DNA of 64,000 nucleotides from JBCDJI01 sp964351865. GTDB lineage: Bacteria; Verrucomicrobiota; Verrucomicrobiia; Methylacidiphilales; JBCBYL01. Under the pieces are notes generated by a model. The model was given only the letters and a program-made list of their open reading frames with translations, searched no databases and was not told where the DNA came from. Position 1 is the stretch's first letter. Each line of letters begins with the position of its first letter. Below are positions 50,021 to 58,826 of the stretch, one piece after another. The position numbers and the translations under genes were made by a program. The DNA lies in contig CAYGPJ010000001.1 of NCBI GenBank assembly GCA_964351865.1, positions 62,001 through 126,000 on the forward strand, written 5' to 3'.

Positions 50021-51214
50021 CTAAAGCTGTCCCATATTTCCCTGAACCAATTCTCTGCGCTGCTGGGTACAGGCAGCAGAGCTTAACCGATCGGGTGGGG
50101 TATTTTTCACGTAATCCAACAAGCGCTCAATGGTCGTTTGGGCTACATGCGTGCGGGTATCACTACTGGCATAATAAAGAAACACATTGTCCTGTGCATC
50201 TCGAGTGGCTCCATTGATGAAAAGCACATTCGAAACATCCCCGACCCGTTCCGCTCCGAGCGGAGCCATGAAATAACCTCCCGGGCTTGCTATAATTTTG
50301 GTGGGATCCTGACGATCTGTCATGAAAGCATAGAGAACATAACGTAACCCCGCAGCACATGGACGCACTGCATGTGCGATGTGAATCCATCCCTCCGAAG
50401 TTTCCAGCGGAGGGATTCCTGCACCAATCTTTCCTTCTTTAATCGTATGATATGCTCGCGTATCTAATGTTTCTTCCTTATCTACGACAGCCCCATCCAT
50501 CGTATCAACAAATGCGTAACCAATACCTCCCTGGCTACCTGCATTCATGAACCCATCTTGGGGTCGGGTGTAGAGCAAGTATTTGCCTGCCACAAATTCT
50601 GGATGCAGCACCACATTACGCTGCTGAGGTGATTGTGTCACTAGATCCGGTAAACGCTCCCAGTGGATCAGGTCTTTAGTACGCGCAATGCCTGCCTGTG
50701 CCACCGCACCAGAATACTCATCAGCATCTTCCGCACTTTCTTTTTTGCGCTCCACACAGAATAGCCCATAAATCCAGCCATCTTCATGTCGTATGAGGCG
50801 CATATCATACATGTTGGTGCAAGGCTGCCTGTCATCCGGGATGAAAATCGGCTCGTCAATAAACTCAAAACCGTCAATACCATTATCTGAAACCGCTAGG
50901 GCAAAAAATGACTTGCGGTCATAACCTTCCACCCGAGCCATTAAATAGTGCTTACCTTCGTGATAAATCGCCCCTGCATTAAAGGCTCCATTGACTCCTA
51001 AGCGTTCCTGAAGAAAAGGGTTCTTTGCTTCGTTCAGGTCATACCGCCAACTGGGTGGAATATGCGCACGCGTCAAGACAGGCTGCTGATACTTCATATA
51101 AATACCATTATACCAGTTTGGGTCTTGCAGATTTGGCCTGGCGATGAAACTTGCGTGTGAAGCTAAGAGCTCTTGCTTAGCTGAATTAAAGTCAAAGTTA
51201 TCGAATGTTATCAT
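50021..51214 (-). CDS. GH130 glycoside phosphorylase (mannosylglucose phosphorylase-like)
   Basis: This is a 397-residue cytoplasmic protein. NPFLQERLGVNGAFNAGAIY followed by YLMARVEGYDRKSFFALAVS is the hallmark of GH130 subfamily 1, the 4-O-beta-mannosyl-glucose phosphorylases of mannan metabolism. RPCAAGLRYVLYAF, LHPEFVAGKYLLYTRPQDGF and VLFINGATRD are other family blocks. It uses phosphate to split beta-mannosides without ATP cost. It lies between the GH5-like gene (11 bases) and the GH3 gene (35 bases). The exact disaccharide is inferred from subfamily recall. Confidence 0.85.
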   Translation of the reverse strand: MITFDNFDFNSAKQELLASHASFIARPNLQDPNWYNGIYMKYQQPVLTRAHIPPSWRYDLNEAKNPFLQERLGVNGAFNAGAIYHEGKHYLMARVEGYDRKSFFALAVSDNGIDGFEFIDEPIFIPDDRQPCTNMYDMRLIRHEDGWIYGLFCVERKKESAEDADEYSGAVAQAGIARTKDLIHWERLPDLVTQSPQQRNVVLHPEFVAGKYLLYTRPQDGFMNAGSQGGIGYAFVDTMDGAVVDKEETLDTRAYHTIKEGKIGAGIPPLETSEGWIHIAHAVRPCAAGLRYVLYAFMTDRQDPTKIIASPGGYFMAPLGAERVGDVSNVLFINGATRDAQDNVFLYYASSDTRTHVAQTTIERLLDYVKNTPPDRLSSAACTQQRRELVQGNMGQL

Positions 51215-51225
51215 GATTAATGTTC

Positions 51226-52920
51226 TTAATTAAGGTTGAGCAAGGATGAGTACCACGCCGACCATCGGTCACCATGTGCCGCGCCCTTTGCCCTATGAAC
51301 GCATGCTGCATCCTCGGGCGAGAGTGGTGAGAAAATGATTTGCCCCTGACCATGCCGATTACGAAGCAATGCGGGATTACCTTCGGCATCCGTCGCCAGC
51401 ACCTCAGCGGTGGTCGGTGTTAGAACAAACCGGCTGTGCTGACCATCAGCAGGAAAGACCCATTCTTGTCCACCGAACGAGACCTCTATTTGTAAGTCCA
51501 TCATGTAATCACTTACGTACGCTCCCAGCATTTTGGCCATCTCCGTACCCCAGTTGTTACAGCAGAGTCCATGAATCACTAGTTTTCCGCCATTGGCTAC
51601 CCAATCCAGTAATTTCTCGAGTTCATCCCGGTGAAGTGTCTTAGCCGCGCACAAAACCACACCTTCATCGACTGCAGGGACGGCGTCACTACAGACGAAC
51701 TTGGCTTTTAGTCCTAACTCGCCTACTAAGTTCCAACCCACGAGATAGCGTTTTCCTAAAGTGGATTGGGTATTTGTTACCCCGGTAAATTCCCGACCGA
51801 CAGGCCCAATATGATTGGGGATGTAAAAAGCTAGGTCATGGCAGTCAACCTTAGGCAGGGTGTCAGGTGATTTTGCCCAGCCACGCATAGTTTCAATAGC
51901 CTCACCTAAGCTCGGCTTCATTTGATAATCCAAGTCGAACACTCCTAGATTTCGCTCCTGCTCACAAAGTGCGTAAGGATGTTTCATCGAGCTGATATCA
52001 TTCAAGCACCACCAAAACAAGCCATTCGACCCCACCTCAGTCACAGCCGGAAGCACTTCTCTTAAGAAATTTGCGGGCTTTTCCTTCCCGGCGGTAATAA
52101 AGGTGCCGAACTCCTGTAGAAACACTGGACCGTAGGCACGAGCATAAGCACAGTAGAAGGCAAAAAGACTCCTTGAAAGTGGATCACTTAATCCTCCCAT
52201 AGGAACACTTGACCAGTTAGGAACCGGATAATTGTGAATTGTGTAAAAGTCTGTTCCCGGCTGGTTATTGAATGAAAAAGGTTCGTCTTTGGTAACCTGT
52301 CCCATGTCCAAACCACTAGTGATTAGAACGTCACTCAGGACACTCCGCACCGAATCGGTGATTTTACTGCACCACAACTCTATTTCTTCTCGGGTAGATA
52401 CCTTCGCATCATCTAGGCAAGCCAGTTCATTTCCCAAATCAACACAAAGCAGTTCATTGCGATAAGGCAGAAGTGCCTCCGCTGCTCGACGTGCAAAAGC
52501 CACTCCACGTTCCAACAGAAACGGATCGCTAAAGAAATTCCGCTCACCTTTCCACTCTGGCCAAAACACACCGCCACTCATCCATCCTATAAAAAGAGAG
52601 CACTGGGGCATCAAACCGTACCGCTGGCAATTTTTCAAAAGCCAGTCTAGTCGTTCAAAATTTAAGTCAGAGTAGTCTCCAGGATGCGGCTCGAAATCCT
52701 GCCAACGTAGAAAAAAACGGAAGGCGTTAAACCCTGTATCCTGCATCCTTTGAAGGTCACTCTCTATTTCCTCAGAATCCCAGGACTCCCACATTCGCAG
52801 GCCTGATTTAGCCGGCCAGTAATTCACTCCGAAAGGAAATATACGGTTCCCGTCTTTCTCAAAATACCCGTCGCCATCGAGAGTAACAGGACCACATTCA
52901 ACAATAGTATTCTGTAACAT
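51226..52920 (-). CDS. GH5-like (clan GH-A) glycoside hydrolase, cytoplasmic
   Basis: This is a 564-residue protein without a signal peptide. The TIM-barrel catalytic domain has RFFLRWQDFEPHPGDYSDLN, the acid/base Glu in LLCVDLGNELACLDD, and the nucleophile Glu in PVFLQEFGTFITAGKEKP. The C-terminal 200 residues form a glutamine-amidotransferase-like and beta domain (LLDWVANGGKLVIHGLCC), as in some GH5 mannosidases and GH42-like enzymes. Its place between GH10 and GH130 genes suggests an oligosaccharide exo-hydrolase, perhaps a beta-mannosidase. Confidence 0.8.
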   Translation of the reverse strand: MLQNTIVECGPVTLDGDGYFEKDGNRIFPFGVNYWPAKSGLRMWESWDSEEIESDLQRMQDTGFNAFRFFLRWQDFEPHPGDYSDLNFERLDWLLKNCQRYGLMPQCSLFIGWMSGGVFWPEWKGERNFFSDPFLLERGVAFARRAAEALLPYRNELLCVDLGNELACLDDAKVSTREEIELWCSKITDSVRSVLSDVLITSGLDMGQVTKDEPFSFNNQPGTDFYTIHNYPVPNWSSVPMGGLSDPLSRSLFAFYCAYARAYGPVFLQEFGTFITAGKEKPANFLREVLPAVTEVGSNGLFWWCLNDISSMKHPYALCEQERNLGVFDLDYQMKPSLGEAIETMRGWAKSPDTLPKVDCHDLAFYIPNHIGPVGREFTGVTNTQSTLGKRYLVGWNLVGELGLKAKFVCSDAVPAVDEGVVLCAAKTLHRDELEKLLDWVANGGKLVIHGLCCNNWGTEMAKMLGAYVSDYMMDLQIEVSFGGQEWVFPADGQHSRFVLTPTTAEVLATDAEGNPALLRNRHGQGQIIFSPLSPEDAACVHRAKGAAHGDRWSAWYSSLLNLN

Positions 52921-52951
52921 TTTAGAAACTCCTTAATTTTTTAAATGATAC

Positions 52952-54931
52952 CTAAAGCTGAATCTCGATGACGCTACCTGAGGATGTCAGACTCAACCTC
53001 TTTTCAACAACCTGTCCCTCATGCTCAATCGTAATCAGGTAGTCCCCCAGAAAACCGCGCTCAAAGGCAACACCGGACGCATTGGTTTCGAGTGATTCAT
53101 CTGTCCAAAACGTCTCAAAAAGTAATTCGCGATACACCTCACCGGCTGGTTTAATTTCCAGATCAGCATTCCAAAGGCCTGATAAATCTTTAGCTCGCCA
53201 ATGCGCCGCATCCGTAAACCCCCATTGAATAAACTGTGTCACCGAAGGGTGACTGAAGACAATAATCATGAAATCGCGTAAATAATCCGCATGTAGCTCT
53301 TGATCATCGCCGGGCATGTCAAACTCGCTGATCTGAATGTCTTTACCCGTCTTTGCCAGACGCTCAAGCGTCTCGTAGGCATGCACTGGTGAAGTTAAGG
53401 AAATTCCGTAGTGCGCCTGAACCCCAAGCGCATCAAGTGGCACGTCATTGGCATCAAACAACTCAGAAAGGCGAATCAGATTATCAATCTTAGCACCTGC
53501 TTCTAATTTGGCTGCCTCGTTGAGCACCAGGATCGCATCCGGGTCGAGCTCTCTAGTTTTGCGATACCAGTCAAACATAACCTCTTCACCTAATACCCGC
53601 ATGATGTCATTGTTGTTGAATGGCTCGTTCACCACATCATAAGACTCAATGCCCATCCCTGCCAGTCTAGAGACCTGTTCGGTAACACGCTCCTCACATT
53701 CAAGCCTCAAAGCATCAGGATCATCTCGTAACTCATAAATTCGGCGTGGGGTAAAATCCCATCCCTGAGCCGTGCCCCATCGATGAAAACTCGGCCAGAT
53801 AATACAATGCGCTTTGACCTTCATCCCTGCAGATTGCAGTTGCTTTATCGTCTCCACAGCACGCTCGCGCTTGCTCTCCCATGAACCCCATTTCAAGAGT
53901 TGACCAGGAACTCCGTAATTAAAGTTACTGTAAAGGATTTCACGGAAACGTTGACCTCGTTCATCATCATTCAGAAAAAGGGCATCCGCTACATCCGCTC
54001 CCCAATAAAAAGCATGCTTCTGCATTTTTACATGAACCTTGGCACCCCCAACCGGATTCCCCCCCGAATCAACCACACTGACTTTCAGATCGGCTTTACG
54101 ATGTTTTTCAATCCGCGCCAGCGCCTCTGAACGCCAGACCGCATCAGCTGCACGCCCCTCATAAGTGAATTTTGTTCGTGGTAGCAATTCAATTTCAAAT
54201 TCAGGTCCGAAATTGAGCAGTTGCACCTCTGCTATTTCAGCGATCTGTTCAATCTCCCCTAGCGCAAAATTCAACTGCACCGGTCCGATTGAACGAGTGG
54301 CACGAATAGGCAGTAAATACTGGACCCATGTCGAACTAGCCGTGAAGTCTCGGAAAAATACTTTATGATATGTCTTTTCCTCTTCGATGGTAAGCCCTAC
54401 GCGAACTTCTCCAGTCTCCAGAGAACTGCTCTTTGCCCGCAACCAAAAACTCGCAAACAGAACATCATCTTTCTCGATAGCATCCAATCCGCGAACCTGT
54501 AGTTGAATATCCCAACTGTTCTGGCCAGGTTCATGAATTGCCACTTTGTGAAATTGTGGAAATTTACCTTCAGCATCTTTAACTGATTCGTGCGATGCCC
54601 GCGACACCTGGCCAGCAAGAGTAAACTGATCTGAATGACTCGGCCCAACCACAACCTTTCCCCCTTCAGGAATTTGTGCCATTTCGATAGGACTAACGGA
54701 TCCAAACTCGTCTTTAGCAGCAGAAAGTTTATCCATGTCCGCTTTCTGGACGGCAGTTTGAGTATCCTGCACCGCGGTTGAATCATTTTCTAATGAAAGC
54801 GATATACCAAGCTTCTCAGGTTTTACTTCTGTCTCGATATTTTGGCTCGTTGTTTGCTCCGCCTGACAGCCCGCTAAAAAGAAAGGCAACAATACGACAG
54901 GGAAGAGAGTTATTTTTTTAAGAAATTCCAT
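52952..54931 (-). CDS. GH10 endo-glycanase lipoprotein with N-terminal carbohydrate-binding domain
   Basis: The start MEFLKKITLFPVVLLPFFLA followed by GCQAEQ gives a lipobox (LAGC); a longer ORF reaches 54961. Residues about 70-260 form a CBM-like jelly roll (FHKVAIHEPGQNSWDIQLQV). The GH10 domain follows: MKVKAHCIIWPSFHRWG, acid/base Glu in YDVVNEPFNNNDI, LGVQAHYG, nucleophile Glu in DIQISEFDMPG. GH10 enzymes are mostly beta-1,4-xylanases. It is the first gene of a four-gene operon under operator site 4 and attacks the polymer at the cell surface. Confidence 0.9.
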   Translation of the reverse strand: MEFLKKITLFPVVLLPFFLAGCQAEQTTSQNIETEVKPEKLGISLSLENDSTAVQDTQTAVQKADMDKLSAAKDEFGSVSPIEMAQIPEGGKVVVGPSHSDQFTLAGQVSRASHESVKDAEGKFPQFHKVAIHEPGQNSWDIQLQVRGLDAIEKDDVLFASFWLRAKSSSLETGEVRVGLTIEEEKTYHKVFFRDFTASSTWVQYLLPIRATRSIGPVQLNFALGEIEQIAEIAEVQLLNFGPEFEIELLPRTKFTYEGRAADAVWRSEALARIEKHRKADLKVSVVDSGGNPVGGAKVHVKMQKHAFYWGADVADALFLNDDERGQRFREILYSNFNYGVPGQLLKWGSWESKRERAVETIKQLQSAGMKVKAHCIIWPSFHRWGTAQGWDFTPRRIYELRDDPDALRLECEERVTEQVSRLAGMGIESYDVVNEPFNNNDIMRVLGEEVMFDWYRKTRELDPDAILVLNEAAKLEAGAKIDNLIRLSELFDANDVPLDALGVQAHYGISLTSPVHAYETLERLAKTGKDIQISEFDMPGDDQELHADYLRDFMIIVFSHPSVTQFIQWGFTDAAHWRAKDLSGLWNADLEIKPAGEVYRELLFETFWTDESLETNASGVAFERGFLGDYLITIEHEGQVVEKRLSLTSSGSVIEIQL

Positions 54932-55023
54932 ATTTTTTTGCACGATCTGTAATTCAGTCATTAATAGTTTTTAAAGCACTCTTATCATCAACCTTATTGA
55001 ATTTTTAACAAACACCCATGTAA

Positions 55024-55036
55024 CCTTATGTTAAAG
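55024..55036. promoter_or_regulatory. Predicted LacI-family operator, site 4
   Basis: CCTTATGTTAAAG, identical to site 3, lies 93 bases upstream of the GH10 lipoprotein start and so heads the GH10-GH5-GH130-GH3 operon. Confidence 0.65.
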
Positions 55037-55226
55037 TTGAAAATTAGTGATCGATTCAAACTTGGGGAACTCGATCACTAGCCTATTTGTCGATCAGCTG
55101 AAACAAAGCTTCACCAAGGCGAATCTAATGCCCCTTGGTAGCTGCCAGTGATTATAATAGTGGTGCGGCCCCAGTAATTCGAAGTATTTTTAGATGTCGA
55201 TTAAGCTCACGGATAACTTTATAACT

Positions 55227-55362
55227 GTCAGCAAAAGTGTCAGTAGAAACAGGCTTTTACCTAGTAGAACTTAGTACCGGCAAAGTAGTTGCCAACCTGT
55301 AAAATAGGGGTACAGTAACCACAACACATAGGCAAATCAGCCCGATCCCTACCTCCGGAGCC
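55227..55362. repeat. Degenerate repeat ending in a tRNA-Asn 3' end (copy 2)
   Basis: It starts with CTGTCAGCAAAAGTGTCAG, contains GGCAAAGTAGTTGCCAA and ends CGATCCCTACCTCCGGAGCC (55343-55362), paralleling copy 1 at 39330-39468. The rest of the 630-base gap up to 55666 holds no gene that I can support. The short minus-strand ORF over this repeat is a translation of the tRNA-end sequence (APEVGI). Confidence 0.55.
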
Positions 55363-55666
55363 TTCATCCGAGCCGCATAAACACTAGGCTCAAATTCCTC
55401 AGACATCAAAAAATACATCAACTGCCAGCAAATTTTTAGCTTAAATAGACTAGCTACTACTTTGCATGTAGTTTCCAAAGAAAACATGTTTTCCCTTAAC
55501 CCTGCAATTATGGAGAATCATTTGAGCGCTGAGGAAGAGATTTGTATTCGTAGAAAAATTTCACAGACCCGCTACCGAATATCACTTGCGGTTAGATCGA
55601 TACTTGAATAAGAAACTGCCCCCACCTTGTGTGTCAAACCCGTTGTTTTAGAGAGCTTAAGTGTAT

Positions 55667-58600
55667 TTATTTTTGGGAAAGCGTTACAGGCTGCCCCTTG
55701 ATAAGAACGATCTTAATTTTCTTCTGGTCGGCATTTACCGGTCCAGTAGTCCCGGCGATGTCAAGCTGCCCTGAAGATAACGCTTTTGCAAGATCTGCCT
55801 TATGCAGCGTTACCTCCATGGTCTTGGTGCTCATGAGTTGCGTGTTGGAATCGTTCCACATGGCCATGAGGTTCGCTACCTGACCATCGGGGGTCTTGAA
55901 TGTCAGCAGTCCTTCCTGGCTCTCCACGTTGCCGATAAAGAGCGCGTTATTGGCGCGGTAGACATACTGGGTATTGATCTGCGGGACTTTCGGATTGGTA
56001 GCCGTCTCAATCGATCCTCGGTCTGTGGCATACTGATCCACATAGTCGCGGAAAAAGGACAGGCAATGTACGATCGGCTTGGCCAGCGATTGGTATCCGT
56101 CGAACACATACATTCCAAAGCGGGCTTCATAGAGCCTTCTCCTTTCCGGGAAGTCTTTTTGCCAGTGATAATCCTTAAAGGTCGATGGCAGTTCATCGTC
56201 ATTCAACCGCCACTTCATCGCGCCACTATAGCCCTTGGCGTAGCCATGCAGATACATCAGCAATTCAGCCGTGGCGGAGGAATCTACTGATAAATATTCG
56301 TCGCCGTAAACAACACCAGAACTATAACCAAACTCACCAATCGTCACCGGCTTGTCAGGCCATATTTCACGCAGCTTGTCCTGAATCTTCGTATACAGCA
56401 TGACCTCTTCATCGTTCTTGGCCTGGAAGTATGAATGCTGGCTCAGGAAGTCGAGATCCTCATTAAACGGCAATGCTACGTAGCCTCGGTTGTAACCGAC
56501 CGTCAGGATCTGTTCGGGTGCCAATTCGCGAATACGTTTCGCCTGCGGCGCATACCAGTCGTTAAAGGTCTTGTCCAACGCGTCCAGAAATGGAAAGAGC
56601 GATGCGTCCACATCCTGCAGCGAACTCGGGTAGTTTTGCAGCAAAGTCCGATCCTTGGGCGAGTAAACCTTGTCGATCTGGCCACGCCAAATACTTTCAG
56701 AACTATACAAATCGCGAACCTCTTGCTTGTCTTCGAGCCAAGGGGCGATCTTTGGATAGCCACCCTGCCCTTTCTTATGACTCTGCGTTTGTTTTTCGAC
56801 TGTGCCCGTATCAATCTGATCTTGGTAGCGCTCACTCGGGCGCAACTTCAATAACGCACTCGGCTTGCCTTTGATTCGCACTCCGCCGATTTCGCCAATC
56901 TGTGGTTCATTCTGCACATCATATCCAAAGACAGCCGGATCTCCTTTAAAGGCATTGACCACCCGTTCGAGGCGTTCCATGACTAGAGTGTCGGTCTCGT
57001 CGTAGGAGTGCGTCACAATCTGCATCAGCATTTGAATACCATAGGTGCGGCACAGTTCTTTGAACTTGGCATTCATCTCCGGAATTTCGTTCATCGGATC
57101 CTGATTAAAAACACGAATCGTATTAATCCCCGCCGCCTGCATCTTGCGGAAATCATCTTCGATGCGCAGCAAGTCTTCCTGCGAAAATTCTTTCTTTGAC
57201 CAGAACCCGAAACTACGACTGTTCATGGGGTAGATATAATTCGAACCAATCAGGAAAAAGTCGTTGCCCTGCGCATCCACCAAGGTTTGACCTGATTCAC
57301 TGGGCTGCACGAACCCGATCTGCTTAGACTTTCTCTGCTTAATGTCCGAAAGTTCAAATTTTGGTTTCATCGTTTGGACCGTGCCATCCTTAAAATGGCT
57401 CAGCACTTCTGAGAGTAACGTTGCAAACGCCGGGTCGGCATACACCTGCATGTCAGGCATATTAAAGAAGGCCCAATTCGAATCCTGATAAGCGCCAGCC
57501 GTATTAATCACGGCTCCCCCCGCCCATCCGAGCGAATCTTCATAGGGGCCATACGCTTCCAATAGCGGGATAAAAAAACCATCTTCGGGAGCAGGCAACC
57601 CCACCGCTGAGACGCCACTGTATTGTGTATCGATCATCACCGGTGTTTCAAACGGCGATTTTTCGAATCGCTTCACGTGATGCACATTGTTGACGTCAAA
57701 CACGTCGTAGTCCGCGTAGGGGTAAAGCGAAAGGATTCTGAAATTCCCGCCTAGATCACCCCACGGAAAATCACCCGGCTTGAGCGCATTACTCATCGCC
57801 AGTTCATCCATCCAAATCCAGTATTTATCATCCTTCATGCCGGCATGCTTGAACTCCTGCCCGATCCCAAAGGATTGTATATTACCTAAATCTAAAGCCG
57901 TGCCCTGCCGCGCGTCGTTCCCCTTCAAATACTGAAAATCGCTAGCCATGTTGACAACCAGCGCCCACTCCTTGGCGACCGGAATTTTGCGCCACCAGAC
58001 CGAACCATCCCGCTCCGTCACCTCCAGGTATGCCCCTCGTCCATGGCAGTGCCCTTTCACCATCAGACTAAACATCGTGGTTCCCTGCGGCACCTCTTCC
58101 GGACGGAGTTCGCGGACGTAGTAGTCATACCAGTCGCGTGCATCCAACACCAGCATCACTCCGCTCCCTTGGGAGCCCTGATTTTTCTTGATCGCCGTTT
58201 CGGTTTCCTGAGTGAAGGCTACGCGGCGGTAGTTCTGTACATCTTCGTCCCCGCCTACGGGTGTAAAAGGAACACTCTGTAGCTTATCCTTGGCGACGGC
58301 ACCGGTCAGCCATTCGCCTTCCAACTGATAGGTGGCCTCCGACCATGGCTTTCCTCCCAAAAAGATCACATCTCCGCCTGCCGCCATGTATCGCTGTATC
58401 GGATCAAACAATTTTGCCGGCAACCTGCGCGCGTTCAGCAACATTAAGCACTCATGTGCAATCTGCTCCGTTAATAGATCATTCACCGTGAGACGGTCTA
58501 CCTTACCCAGCACATGCCCGATAGAATCTATCCATGATAAATCGCCAAATTCCAGAACCGCGATTGAATGCTTTGAAGATTTTTTTACATCCCCTTTCGG

Positions 58601-58816
58601 CTTGCTCGCTTCTTTTGTCTCAACAGCGGGCTCCGTATTCTCTTGGGTATCCACTACAGGTTTCGCTCGTTCGATTTTGAACGTCGTCGGGCCACATCCG
58701 GTTAAGGTCAAAACAGATGTGAAAAAAATGACCTGCCAGCACGCGTTGTAATTAAATAATGTCATCATAATAAGGAGCCGTGATCGATTGTGTATTGTTT
58801 TACCCTTTAAATTCAT
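55667..58816 (-). CDS. Large clan GH-A glycoside hydrolase lipoprotein
   Basis: The protein is about 1,050 residues, with a possible start at MNLKGKTIHNRS or at an ATG near 58768. VIFFTSVLTLTGCGPTTF gives a lipoprotein signal. Residues about 80-480 hold a GATase-like domain (LLNARRLPAKLFDPIQRYMA) and a carbohydrate-binding-like beta domain. A GH5/GH2-like TIM barrel follows: TIRVFNQDPMNEIPEMN, acid/base Glu in GYDVQNEPQIGEI, nucleophile Glu in PVTIGEFGYSSG. The substrate is unknown. It overlaps or abuts the SASA esterase gene's stop and belongs to that operon. Confidence 0.75.
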   Translation of the reverse strand: MNLKGKTIHNRSRLLIMMTLFNYNACWQVIFFTSVLTLTGCGPTTFKIERAKPVVDTQENTEPAVETKEASKPKGDVKKSSKHSIAVLEFGDLSWIDSIGHVLGKVDRLTVNDLLTEQIAHECLMLLNARRLPAKLFDPIQRYMAAGGDVIFLGGKPWSEATYQLEGEWLTGAVAKDKLQSVPFTPVGGDEDVQNYRRVAFTQETETAIKKNQGSQGSGVMLVLDARDWYDYYVRELRPEEVPQGTTMFSLMVKGHCHGRGAYLEVTERDGSVWWRKIPVAKEWALVVNMASDFQYLKGNDARQGTALDLGNIQSFGIGQEFKHAGMKDDKYWIWMDELAMSNALKPGDFPWGDLGGNFRILSLYPYADYDVFDVNNVHHVKRFEKSPFETPVMIDTQYSGVSAVGLPAPEDGFFIPLLEAYGPYEDSLGWAGGAVINTAGAYQDSNWAFFNMPDMQVYADPAFATLLSEVLSHFKDGTVQTMKPKFELSDIKQRKSKQIGFVQPSESGQTLVDAQGNDFFLIGSNYIYPMNSRSFGFWSKKEFSQEDLLRIEDDFRKMQAAGINTIRVFNQDPMNEIPEMNAKFKELCRTYGIQMLMQIVTHSYDETDTLVMERLERVVNAFKGDPAVFGYDVQNEPQIGEIGGVRIKGKPSALLKLRPSERYQDQIDTGTVEKQTQSHKKGQGGYPKIAPWLEDKQEVRDLYSSESIWRGQIDKVYSPKDRTLLQNYPSSLQDVDASLFPFLDALDKTFNDWYAPQAKRIRELAPEQILTVGYNRGYVALPFNEDLDFLSQHSYFQAKNDEEVMLYTKIQDKLREIWPDKPVTIGEFGYSSGVVYGDEYLSVDSSATAELLMYLHGYAKGYSGAMKWRLNDDELPSTFKDYHWQKDFPERRRLYEARFGMYVFDGYQSLAKPIVHCLSFFRDYVDQYATDRGSIETATNPKVPQINTQYVYRANNALFIGNVESQEGLLTFKTPDGQVANLMAMWNDSNTQLMSTKTMEVTLHKADLAKALSSGQLDIAGTTGPVNADQKKIKIVLIKGQPVTLSQK

Positions 58817-58826
58817 AACTGCCCAT

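Noticed and set aside
55257..55487. 76-residue minus-strand ORF over repeat copy 2
   Set aside because: It contains the APEVGI translation of the tRNA-Asn end and no other protein-like feature, so it is a spurious ORF.
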